DNA of 38,659 bases. It comes from Planctomycetota bacterium. Its GTDB lineage: Bacteria; Planctomycetota; UBA1135; UBA2386. The stretch spans positions 1-38,659 of the forward strand of contig JAJFFD010000024.1 in assembly GCA_021776805.1 (NCBI GenBank), written 5' to 3'. The translations under genes and the position numbers were made by a program. The stretch's first letter is position 1; each line of letters begins with the position of its first letter. A model generated the notes under the pieces. That model was not told the DNA's origin, did no database searches, and saw only the letters and a list, made by a program, of their open reading frames with translations. This document shows, piece by piece, positions 23,352 to 30,847 of the stretch.

Positions 23352-24647
23352 ATGCGACTGCTGTCCCTGACCCTCCCCTTCGCCCTGGCTGGGCTGCTTT
23401 CGGGACAAGGCCTGGCCCCGGAGCTGGCAAGAATGGTCGACGCAGTCGACCCTGAGTCTCGGCGCCGGATCGCCAATGAACTCGCTGCCCGCAAGGACCT
23501 GAGTGTCGACGACTGGCTGGAAGCCATGCGCAGCTTCGGCGCCTTCGAGGACTGGTCCCCAGGAACCGAGAGACTAGAGATCGACCTCTGGAACGGTGAG
23601 CAGCTCGAGCCCAGCGAGGTCTTCGTCCATGTCCCGGAGAGCTACGACCCTGCCTCGCCAGCCCCTCTCCTGATGATGGCCCACGGCACCGGCAACACTG
23701 GCAGATCACAGGATAGCCGCTGGCAGCAGACTGCAGAGGATCTCGGAATGATCGTAGTCTGCCCCTCCGAGTCGCAGGACAACTCGGGCTACCGCTTTTC
23801 CGTACGCGAGCGTGAGATCGCCCGTGCCGCGATCCGTTGGGCTCGACGCAAATTCAACATCGATGAGAACCGCGTCTTCCTTGCCGGCATCAGCCGGGGT
23901 GGCCACATGTCCTGGGACCTGGCTCTGCGCTATCCGGATCTGCCCGCGGCGATCGCCCCCATGGTTGGCGGTCCACGCCTCTCTCTACAAGGGGGCCAGA
24001 ACAACCTACGCTACCTGGAGAACATCGCCCAGCTGCCCATTCGCGATTTGCAAGGCAGCAAGGACGACGCGCTGCTCATTTTCAATCTACGGCTCGCCTT
24101 CAAGGAACTGGCGAGACTGGGATCCACCCGCGCCAAGCTCCTGGAGTTTGCTGAACTCGGCCACCAGTTCGATTTTGATGCTGTGAATTGGCGCCAATTC
24201 TTAGCTGAGAGTCACCGCAATCCGCGGCCGCAGACTGTAATTCGAGTCGCCGCGAATCTCACTGAGGCGCGGGCCTTCTGGCTGGAGATTCTGAGCTTCA
24301 AGCGCGATGTCAGCGAAGACTTCCGCATCAAGGTGGCGGCCGCAGCGTGGAACGACCTCGACGATGCCGGACGTCGCGAGCTCATGCACAACCGAGCTCG
24401 CGAACGCAGTGCCAGAATCGAAGCACGCATCTCAGCCCCTGGTCAGTTCCAGATCACCAGCAGGGGGGTGCGCAAATTCCGCCTCTTGCTCGAGCCAAGC
24501 ATGCTTGATGAGAAGGGTCGCGCCGAGCTCATGATCGACGGCAAGACACTTCGCCGTCGACCACAGCCGGACAAGAGGGTTCTCCTGCGCGAATTCGCCG
24601 AGCGCTTCGACAGGAGCTTCCTGCCGAGCATGGAACTGCGCAACTAG
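23352..24647 (+). CDS. Secreted esterase / PHB-depolymerase-like alpha/beta hydrolase
   Basis: A 431-residue exported hydrolase. The signal peptide covers about 1-18 (L-S-L-T-L-P-F-A-L-A-G-L-L-S-G-Q). The catalytic domain has the oxyanion segment LLMMAHGTGNTG (106-117), the nucleophile elbow AGISRGGHMS with Ser181, and His271 in ELGHQFDF as the likely base; Asp238 or Asp239 (GSKDDA) is the likely acid. This layout is that of the LpqC/PHB-depolymerase and feruloyl-esterase-like group. A C-terminal extension of about 150 residues, beta-rich and basic, has no motif I recognise. ATG 23352 is chosen because it starts the signal peptide; the frame from 23286 would overlap the intergenic hairpin. 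Confidence 0.82.
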   Translation: MRLLSLTLPFALAGLLSGQGLAPELARMVDAVDPESRRRIANELAARKDLSVDDWLEAMRSFGAFEDWSPGTERLEIDLWNGEQLEPSEVFVHVPESYDPASPAPLLMMAHGTGNTGRSQDSRWQQTAEDLGMIVVCPSESQDNSGYRFSVREREIARAAIRWARRKFNIDENRVFLAGISRGGHMSWDLALRYPDLPAAIAPMVGGPRLSLQGGQNNLRYLENIAQLPIRDLQGSKDDALLIFNLRLAFKELARLGSTRAKLLEFAELGHQFDFDAVNWRQFLAESHRNPRPQTVIRVAANLTEARAFWLEILSFKRDVSEDFRIKVAAAAWNDLDDAGRRELMHNRARERSARIEARISAPGQFQITSRGVRKFRLLLEPSMLDEKGRAELMIDGKTLRRRPQPDKRVLLREFAERFDRSFLPSMELRN

Positions 24648-24669
24648 GTTCGTATGACCTGGCTCCACC

Positions 24670-26304
24670 TCAGCGGAGCTTCTCGAATTCGTCGCCTGGC
24701 GCCCAGGTCGGCGCCTCCTGGGCGTTGGCAACCCGCAGCATGCACTCCAAGATCAGACGTGAATCCGCCACCGCGCCATCAAGACGCCAACGCTCATCGA
24801 ATTCGTCATTGGGTTGGTGATAGCGAGTCGCGGTGTAGGACATCTTGACCCGCTTTCTCGACACTGCGTTTTCAAAGAAGTCACTACCCGCCTTGAAGAA
24901 GGCTGATGGCACGCCGATGCGCGCAAAGGAGAAATGATCCGAGCGATAGAACAGACCCAACTCAGTTTCCGGGTTGGCAACTAGCTTGCGATCTCTGTTC
25001 TCCGCAACCTCATGGGCAACGGCAGTGAGCGAGTTCTTACCGTAGCCGATCATGGCCAGGTCACGGGTCGCTCCCCAGATGTTGATCCCGTCGATGTTGA
25101 AGTTGGCGATGATCTTCTTCTTGGGAAAGGTGGGATTCCGCGCGTAGTACAAAGACCCGAGCAGACCGGACTCCTCGGCCGTCACCGCAAGAAACAGCAG
25201 AGTGCGCTTCGGCGGCTCGGGCAATGAGGCACAGGCGCGAGCAATGTTCAGCATCGCCGCCGTTCCCGATGCGTTGTCCAGAGCACCGTTGTAGATGTCA
25301 TCCTCACCCTTGGGCCGCCCGCGCCCAAGATGATCGAAGTGCGCCGTAATGGCCACGACTTCGCCGGAGAGGTTCGGGTCGCTCCCTGGCAAGATGCCGA
25401 GCACGTTTCCCGACTCCAGTTCCCGAATCGTGTTCCGGGTGGCGAGGTCCGCAGTGACACCGAGGGGCACAGGTCGAAAATCCCGACTCTCCGCTTTGCT
25501 ACGCAAGTCGTCCAGATTCTGCCCACCAAGGGCGGTGATCTTCATGGCCGCATCTTCCGAGCACCAAGACCGAATCGCGATCGTGGGCTCATCCGGGGTG
25601 AAGGGCAGCCAGAAACGCTCTTGCCCCTGGCCTGCCTGAATCACCTGAAAGGGGTAGCCAGCCGAGGGCGTGGTATGAATGACTATGGCGCCCACCGCCC
25701 CACGTCGGGCCGCTTCCTCGTACTTGTAGGACCAGCGACCGTAGTAGAGCCTGGTCTTGCCGGCAAAGAGCTCGGTCTCCGGGTCACTGTTCATGACCAA
25801 GAGCACCTTGCCTTTCAGATCCACATCCTTGTAGTCGTCCCAATCCAGCTCCGGTGCATTGATGCCGTAGCCGACGAAAACGATCTCAGCATCCTTCCAC
25901 TCGGTGAATTCCTGGGCCTGCGCAGCAAAAGAGGTGTAGTCGTCAGGGTCGCTGAAGTTCAACTCACCCTTCGGCCCCTTGACCGTGAAGGGGCGATCAA
26001 CGGCCGCGGTGATACCGAGAATGGGGACCTTTTGATTCCAACCCCCGCCCGGAGCACCTGGCTCCAGGCCGAAGAGTTGCATCTGGCTGCCGATGTAGAG
26101 TCTCGAGAGCGCATCGCCCCGACTTGCCACGCCACGACCCTCGAGTAGATCGTCGGCCAGGAAGCGCAAGCAGGAAGCGATGCTCTTCTCGGTGATCAGA
26201 CCCTCCACCGCTGCGGCAGGGTTTTGGGCGGAGAGCGAGGGAAGCGAAAGGGCGAGGCCAGTCAGCAAGGAGAGGCCCGCAGCTTGCAGGGGGGAGGTAC
26301 TCAT
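24670..26304 (-). CDS. Secreted M28-family zinc aminopeptidase with PA domain
   Basis: A 544-residue exported peptidase. Residues 1-26 are a signal peptide (ending L-S-A-Q). A protease-associated (PA) domain lies at about 135-235 within the N-terminal half. The M28 catalytic domain shows all zinc ligands: AHFDHLG (His322), NGALDNASG (Asp343, bridging), TAEESGLLGS (Glu377 catalytic, Glu378 ligand), NFNIDG (Asp405) and RYHQPND (His496). It should remove N-terminal residues from peptides outside the cytoplasm. I use ATG 26304; the frame runs 14 codons further up without a signal-like start. Stop is 22 nt from the convergent esterase stop. The pairing with the esterase and the protease at 1623 suits a scavenging lifestyle, by inference. 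Confidence 0.92.
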   Translation of the reverse strand: MSTSPLQAAGLSLLTGLALSLPSLSAQNPAAAVEGLITEKSIASCLRFLADDLLEGRGVASRGDALSRLYIGSQMQLFGLEPGAPGGGWNQKVPILGITAAVDRPFTVKGPKGELNFSDPDDYTSFAAQAQEFTEWKDAEIVFVGYGINAPELDWDDYKDVDLKGKVLLVMNSDPETELFAGKTRLYYGRWSYKYEEAARRGAVGAIVIHTTPSAGYPFQVIQAGQGQERFWLPFTPDEPTIAIRSWCSEDAAMKITALGGQNLDDLRSKAESRDFRPVPLGVTADLATRNTIRELESGNVLGILPGSDPNLSGEVVAITAHFDHLGRGRPKGEDDIYNGALDNASGTAAMLNIARACASLPEPPKRTLLFLAVTAEESGLLGSLYYARNPTFPKKKIIANFNIDGINIWGATRDLAMIGYGKNSLTAVAHEVAENRDRKLVANPETELGLFYRSDHFSFARIGVPSAFFKAGSDFFENAVSRKRVKMSYTATRYHQPNDEFDERWRLDGAVADSRLILECMLRVANAQEAPTWAPGDEFEKLR

Positions 26305-26355
26305 GGGCCGGGGATTGTAGGGAGCGAATGCCGCGGAGAGGCCCAAAAAGCCAGC

Positions 26356-26378
26356 CGGCGGCGCACTTGGCGCCGCCG
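26356..26378 (-). terminator. Intrinsic terminator after the flagellin operon
   Basis: Arms at 26356-26364 and 26370-26378 (CGGCGGCGC / GCGCCGCCG) pair over 9 bp around a 5-nt loop. On the minus strand, a run of five T follows about seven bases after the hairpin, so it probably ends transcripts of the flagellin and its small downstream ORF before the M28 gene. Confidence 0.6.
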
Positions 26379-26528
26379 ACGACTCGAGGAATGACCAGCC
26401 TCTCTGCTACGCCGCAGTGAGGCGGAGAAGATGATGACCGTAGTCAGTTGGCTCATCTCTGCGCGAGGCGGGGCGACCTGATCTCTTGGTGACTACCCCT
26501 GATAACACTCGCGCATGAGCGTTCGGAC

Positions 26529-26687
26529 TCAGAACCCGCAGTTCGGAGGCGGTCGCTCGTACTCCGGGGCCTGGAGTTGCATCACCCAGTGGGAAAACTT
26601 GACTGCTTCTTCCAGAGTCTTCACGAACTTCCGACCTTCCTTTTCCTGAGGGAACTGTGCTCGTTTCTGATCGCTAATTGGCTTCAT
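26529..26687 (-). CDS. 52-codon ORF translationally coupled to flagellin
   Basis: An unnamed short frame, ATG 26687-26685 to TGA 26531-26529, read directly after flagellin. Its ATG overlaps the flagellin TGA (ATGA), the pattern of coupled genes. The product is 52 residues, basic at the N-terminus (MKPISDQKRAQF), has a helix-like stretch (GRKFVKTLEEAVKFSHWVMQL) and ends in a Pro-rich tail with a single Cys (E-R-P-P-P-N-C-G-F). No signal peptide or membrane segment is evident. I do not recognise the family. A role in flagellin control or chaperoning is possible, by position only. Its existence as a gene is supported by the overlap and by protein-like composition but not by homology. Confidence 0.6.
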   Translation of the reverse strand: MKPISDQKRAQFPQEKEGRKFVKTLEEAVKFSHWVMQLQAPEYERPPPNCGF

Positions 26688-27493
26688 GAGTCGATGACTC
26701 CGTAGAGCGCAGACTGCATGAAATTGGCTTGTGCCAGGAGTCCCAGCTGTGCCTTGCCAACGATCAAATCTCTTGTCTGGTTCGCAACGGCCGCCGCGAA
26801 ATCCAGATCCATGATGCGTGATCTCGCCTCAGCTGCGCCTTGTTCGACGCTGCGTAGGTTCTCGATGCCGTGCCCGATTCGATTGCTGAAGGCGCCCAGT
26901 TCGGCTCGTGTCTGGGATACCTGCTGAAGGGCAGCGTCGATCGCGTCCAAGCTGGACGGCTGACTCGGATCCAGACCTTCGACACCCAAATCGGCTGCGG
27001 AATGCCCCTGAATCTCTACGGACAGATCAGCGCTGTACTGACTGCCGTCCTCGAGATCGAGAGCCTCCGGCCCACTGCTGTCCCCATTGAGGAGCTTCCG
27101 TCCATTGAACTCGGTGCCCTCGGCGGAGCGCGTGATCGCGGCGGCGATCTGATCGAACTCCTGCTGGATCATCTCCCGGTCGCTAGCGCTCAAAGTCCCG
27201 TTCTGAGCCTGGACAGAGAGCTCCCGCATCCTGATCAGATCCTCGCTCGTCCCCTCCAGGCCTGCCTCGGCAGTTGTGACCGCACTGAGACCATCGTTGA
27301 GGTTCCGCCGCCCCTGATTCACCGACCTCTCCAAGGCCATGAGTCGCTGGGAAATGCCCAAACCGGCCGCATCATCGGCTGCTGTCGCAATCCTCAGACC
27401 GGACGATAGCTGCCGGTAATTCTGCATGAGGTTGTGATAGACCTGCTCGAGACGATGCAGGGGGTACGAGCTTGCGGAGATCCCTATTGTCAT
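26684..27493 (-). CDS. Flagellin, short form (D0/D1 only)
   Basis: A 269-residue flagellin, shorter than the about 490-residue E. coli protein. The N-terminal half has the classic D0/D1 helices: QLSSGLRIATAADDAAGLGIS (29-49), LNDGLSAVTTAEAGL (66-80) and L-I-R-M-R-E-L-S-V-Q-A-Q-N-G-T. The C-terminal half shows E-A-R-S-R-I-M-D-L-D-F-A-A-A-V and the final Q-A-N helix. The variable D2/D3 domains are missing, only about 60 residues of linker remain. The C-terminus ends in A-L-Y-G-V-I-D-S, not in the common L-L-R-type tail. It would polymerise as the outer filament after export through the flagellar type III system. A strong GGGAG/GGAGGAG region lies before the ATG. It leads a two-gene operon with the 52-codon ORF. 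Confidence 0.95.
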   Translation of the reverse strand: MTIGISASSYPLHRLEQVYHNLMQNYRQLSSGLRIATAADDAAGLGISQRLMALERSVNQGRRNLNDGLSAVTTAEAGLEGTSEDLIRMRELSVQAQNGTLSASDREMIQQEFDQIAAAITRSAEGTEFNGRKLLNGDSSGPEALDLEDGSQYSADLSVEIQGHSAADLGVEGLDPSQPSSLDAIDAALQQVSQTRAELGAFSNRIGHGIENLRSVEQGAAEARSRIMDLDFAAAVANQTRDLIVGKAQLGLLAQANFMQSALYGVIDS

Positions 27494-27526
27494 TCAGTCT
27501 CCCGACCTCTCCTCCAAGGGGCCTTG
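27494..27526 (-). promoter_or_regulatory. Strong flagellin ribosome-binding region with adjoining inverted repeat
   Basis: On the minus strand GGGAG (27503-27499) lies five bases before the flagellin ATG, with a GGAGGAGAGG tract just upstream. Next to it CAAGG/CCTTG form a perfect inverted repeat (27515-27526). Further upstream a GCCGAATT resembles part of a sigma-28 -10 element, but no matching -35 at the right spacing is seen. Confidence 0.5.
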
Positions 27527-27632
27527 ATTGTTGTTAATTCGGCCACTTCAGCCCCCCCCTTGAGCCATGTGCCGTGGATTTCGACAGCTGGCGGTAGAAT
27601 GCTATGCTCCTGCGGCGGCAAGCCGCCCTGTC

Positions 27633-29207
27633 ATGGCAAAAGCTCCACCAGAAAAAGCCGAACTCACGCCCCAGGAAATCGAGGCCGGGTTACGCGTCGC
27701 GAGAAACAAGCGAGTCGCGGTCTTCGTGGTCGCCTACAACCACGAGACTCTGATCAAGGCAACTCTGCAGCGGATACCAGAGAAGCTGCGCGAATTGCTC
27801 AGCTGTATCTACGTCATCGACGACCGTAGCAGCGATGCCACTACCAAGGTGGCCAAGGGCCTCCGCGAAGAGATCCCCCAGCTGGAGGTCTTCACCACGC
27901 CATACAATCAGGGCTACGGTGGCAACCAAAAGCTCGGCTATCGCTATGCCATCGACCAGAACTTCGACATCGTGGTGCTGCTGCACGGTGACGGCCAATA
28001 CGCCCCCGAAGTGCTGCCTCGCATTCTTGCTGCCTTTGAAGACGAAGAGACCGCTGCGGTCTTCGGTTCGAGGATGATGCTGCCAGGTGCAGCCCGCCGG
28101 GGTGGGATGCCCTTCTACAAGCGCATTGGCAATCGCATCCTGACCTACATGGAGAATCGGCTGCTGGGCAGCCAGCTCACCGAGTTTCACTCGGGCTACC
28201 GGGCATATAGCGTCAAGGCTCTGTCGCAAATCCCCTTCAGCTACAACACCGGGGACTTCCACTTCGATACGGAGATCATCATCCAACTCCTGGGCAAGAA
28301 GATGAAGATCGTCGAGGTGCCCATCCCCACCTACTACGGGGACGAGATCTGCCATGTTAACGGGATTGGCTACGCCTTCAATTGCATGCGCACCGTGCTG
28401 CGTTCCCTGGCCAACCGGGTCTGCCTGGTCTACCACCCCAAGTTCGACCTCGAGGGCGAGCACGCGGACTATGAATTCAAGTCGGCTCCAACCTCTCTCC
28501 ACCAGTTCGTAATCGGCAAGGATACGAATCCAGAAGTTCAGTTTCTCGAACTCGGTGCGGGCAAGGGTGACATCGGTCTGAGCCTGCATGAACGCGGCGC
28601 CAAGGTTCTCGCCGTGGACATGGTCAAGCCCGACCGCGAGCTGCCCTTCTCATTTATCGAAGAGGACCTCAACTCGGACTTCGCCCGTGACGTGGTTGAC
28701 AAGATGGGACGACGTGCGGACACAGTAATCGCTCTCGACGTCATCGAGCATCTGAGCCGACCGGAGAGAAGCTTGCAGGAGATCAAGCGCTGCCTGGTCC
28801 CAGGGGGCAAGCTTCTGGCCAGCACTGGCAACGTGGCCTACATCATCCCCCGTCTCGGGCTACTCATCGGCCAGTTCAACTACGGCAAGAAGGGCATCCT
28901 CGACCTGACGCACCAACGACTCTTCACCCTGCGCTCTTTCTGTCGCACCCTGGAGGGTGAAGGCTTTCACATCGAAAAGATCCGCGGCTTCGGCCCACCG
29001 ATCGAGGATCTGGTGGGCAAGTCGGGCTTCTGGCGGATGATGGATCGATTCGCCAGCTTCCTGGCCAAGGTCTGGCCATCCATGTTCGCCTACCAGTTCG
29101 TGGTCGAGGCAACGCGCCTGGACAACCTCGAAGACATCCTGGCGCGTACCGTGGACTCAGGAAAGTCGAGAGAGACCGAAGCCGATCACTTCATCAAGTC
29201 CAAGTAA
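27633..29207 (+). CDS. Glycosyltransferase family 2 (DPM1-like) fused to a SAM-dependent methyltransferase
   Basis: A 524-residue two-domain protein. Residues about 25-250 form a GT-A fold of the polyprenyl-phosphate sugar synthase type: VFVVAYNHE (30-38), VIDDRSSDAT (61-70), PYNQGYGGNQKLGY and VVLLHGDGQ with the metal-binding Asp120, then EFHSGYRAYS. After about residue 300 comes a class I methyltransferase domain: FLELGAGKGD (about 303-312) and VIALDVIEHLSRPERSL. There are no membrane helices. It should build a lipid-linked sugar or glycosylate a carrier, and methylate the product or a related sugar. I use ATG 27633, where the GT domain follows; the frame from 27567 adds 22 unlikely residues. 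Its stop overlaps the convergent GT39 gene by 22 bp. Confidence 0.85.
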   Translation: MAKAPPEKAELTPQEIEAGLRVARNKRVAVFVVAYNHETLIKATLQRIPEKLRELLSCIYVIDDRSSDATTKVAKGLREEIPQLEVFTTPYNQGYGGNQKLGYRYAIDQNFDIVVLLHGDGQYAPEVLPRILAAFEDEETAAVFGSRMMLPGAARRGGMPFYKRIGNRILTYMENRLLGSQLTEFHSGYRAYSVKALSQIPFSYNTGDFHFDTEIIIQLLGKKMKIVEVPIPTYYGDEICHVNGIGYAFNCMRTVLRSLANRVCLVYHPKFDLEGEHADYEFKSAPTSLHQFVIGKDTNPEVQFLELGAGKGDIGLSLHERGAKVLAVDMVKPDRELPFSFIEEDLNSDFARDVVDKMGRRADTVIALDVIEHLSRPERSLQEIKRCLVPGGKLLASTGNVAYIIPRLGLLIGQFNYGKKGILDLTHQRLFTLRSFCRTLEGEGFHIEKIRGFGPPIEDLVGKSGFWRMMDRFASFLAKVWPSMFAYQFVVEATRLDNLEDILARTVDSGKSRETEADHFIKSK

Positions 29208-30847
29208 CGGGGCATGTTCAGGTTGAGGATGCTCATGCCATTGAGGCTGTAGCCGCCATCAAGCAGTTTCTGCCCCGGGGGCTGCTCGCGGTCGAGCCTC
29301 TTGAGATCTGCGGCCAGTGGTCGCGACCAACCGGCGGAGAACAGCAGCACATCCTCGTTCTCCTTGAGACCAATCTGTGGCAGCCGGCGATCAGCAGCAT
29401 TCACCATGGCCCAGAGGCTCTTGTTCTCTTCGCCAGGATTGATCGCGCCACGCATGGACCACACCTGACTGTATATGACCCAGCAGTCACCCCAGCGAAA
29501 GTGGCTATACAGGGGCGGGCCTGGCCGTCGTCGCAGACGACGCCACTCCGGACGAAAGATCGGGATCATCACATGCAGGGTCTTGTCGTCCATGATGATC
29601 ACTCGCCCCTTGTCCTGCTCCGCCTCCAGGATCTGCCGCACCTTGTCCATGGTGTCCCACTTGCTGAGCTGCTCGCCCACACGCGAGAACTTCACCCGGT
29701 CCACTCCACTCAAGCTGTTCAGACTGCGTGGAACTAGGGATATCAACCCAAGCAGAAGCACCCAGGGCAGGGCGATCTTCAATGATCTGCGCAGGGGTAG
29801 ACCGACAGCCTGGGCAATGGGGATGAGAATGACCGGCAGCAGGTAGATCGAATGTCGTGAATGCCCGAGAGGGTATTGCTCCAGGCTGGCCATGATCATC
29901 GCCACTACAAGGCAGCCGAGCACGATGCTCAGGGAAGCATAGGCACGGCTGATGCCAGCGAAAATCAGACCGAGCAAGAACAGGAGCAGGCTGGCACCAG
30001 CGTAGTCTTCGCCAAAGCTGACAAAGAACAGCCCCTGAAAGCAGCGCAGCATCTCACCGGCCGTATCCGGAAAGAAGATGCTCAACCAACCATCTTGAGC
30101 AGTCTCCTGGATGCCCTGTCCCATGAGCTTCGCCTGGATATGGGTCCAGAACAGCGAAACTGCCAGGAGCGTGGCCGCTAGGTGTGCGAGAACTAGATGC
30201 AGGAATTCACGGGCGCTGAAGCGACGAGCAATGATCATTCCCAGAAACAGAGGGACCAGCCCGGCAGCGATGATGAACACACTGTAGTGCCAGCCGATGC
30301 CGAGGAAGAGCAGCAGGGCATAGGCCCAGAGGTCCTTCAGACGACGGTCAGCTAGATAGCGCAGCAGAAACCAGCTGCCCCAGGCGAGGATCGCCAGCAG
30401 CACCCCGTAGGGCCGAATGATCTCGGACTGTTGGATCGCTCCCGGGGAGAGAGCCATCATCAGCGCAGCGATGGCCCCGCCTGCCGTGCCAGCCAGCCGC
30501 CGACCGACGAGATAGACCGCTAGGATTGCCAGACAACCCCCGATCAAGGAGGGCACACGCAGCCATACGAAGTTCTCCGAGATCCCCGCCATGCCAAGTA
30601 GCAAGAGATAGAAGAAGGGCGGATGCGCATTCGAAAAGATCAAAGCCTGCAGATGGCTGCCATCAGTTTCGGTGGCGATGCGATAGTAGATGCCCTCGTC
30701 GGGATTGAGCCAATAGCCGCTGAGACCTCCTACGCGCAGGGCGAAGCCCAGGGCAACCAAGCCCAATGCCAGCAAGTAGTGATAGCGATCCAGGCCTGCG
30801 AGAGCCGAGCGCAGTGCCCCCAGACGAGTTTGAGTTGCTTCGCTCAT
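29186..30847 (-). CDS. GT39-like membrane glycosyltransferase, paralogue 3 of 3
   Basis: A 553-residue polytopic membrane protein of the ArnT/PMT (GT39, PMT_2) type, which moves a sugar from a polyprenyl-phosphate carrier to a lipid or protein on the outer face of the cytoplasmic membrane. The first outside loop carries NPDEGIYY with Asp50-Glu51, the family's catalytic acidic pair, followed by N-A-H-P-P-F-F-Y and an L-Q-x-E/Q-I-I-R-P-Y segment. A soluble C-terminal part of about 150 residues follows the helices. ATG 30847 shares one base with the TGA of the upstream paralogue (TGATG), so it is preferred over the TTG at 30850. The 3' end overlaps the convergent GT2 gene by 22 bp. Confidence 0.9.
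   Translation of the reverse strand: MSEATQTRLGALRSALAGLDRYHYLLALGLVALGFALRVGGLSGYWLNPDEGIYYRIATETDGSHLQALIFSNAHPPFFYLLLLGMAGISENFVWLRVPSLIGGCLAILAVYLVGRRLAGTAGGAIAALMMALSPGAIQQSEIIRPYGVLLAILAWGSWFLLRYLADRRLKDLWAYALLLFLGIGWHYSVFIIAAGLVPLFLGMIIARRFSAREFLHLVLAHLAATLLAVSLFWTHIQAKLMGQGIQETAQDGWLSIFFPDTAGEMLRCFQGLFFVSFGEDYAGASLLLFLLGLIFAGISRAYASLSIVLGCLVVAMIMASLEQYPLGHSRHSIYLLPVILIPIAQAVGLPLRRSLKIALPWVLLLGLISLVPRSLNSLSGVDRVKFSRVGEQLSKWDTMDKVRQILEAEQDKGRVIIMDDKTLHVMIPIFRPEWRRLRRRPGPPLYSHFRWGDCWVIYSQVWSMRGAINPGEENKSLWAMVNAADRRLPQIGLKENEDVLLFSAGWSRPLAADLKRLDREQPPGQKLLDGGYSLNGMSILNLNMPRYLDLMK

Noticed and set aside
25330..26148. A 272-codon plus-strand ORF
   Set aside because: It lies antisense within the M28 peptidase gene, whose zinc ligands are all present. 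Long antisense frames are common in GC-rich DNA.
27620..27632. Small GC hairpin just before the GT2 gene start as an attenuator
   Set aside because: GGCGG/CCGCC with a 4-nt loop is short and expected by chance in DNA this GC-rich; no T tract or conserved context supports it.
27690..28589. A 299-codon minus-strand ORF
   Set aside because: It is the shadow of the GT2-methyltransferase gene on the opposite strand and has no protein motifs.
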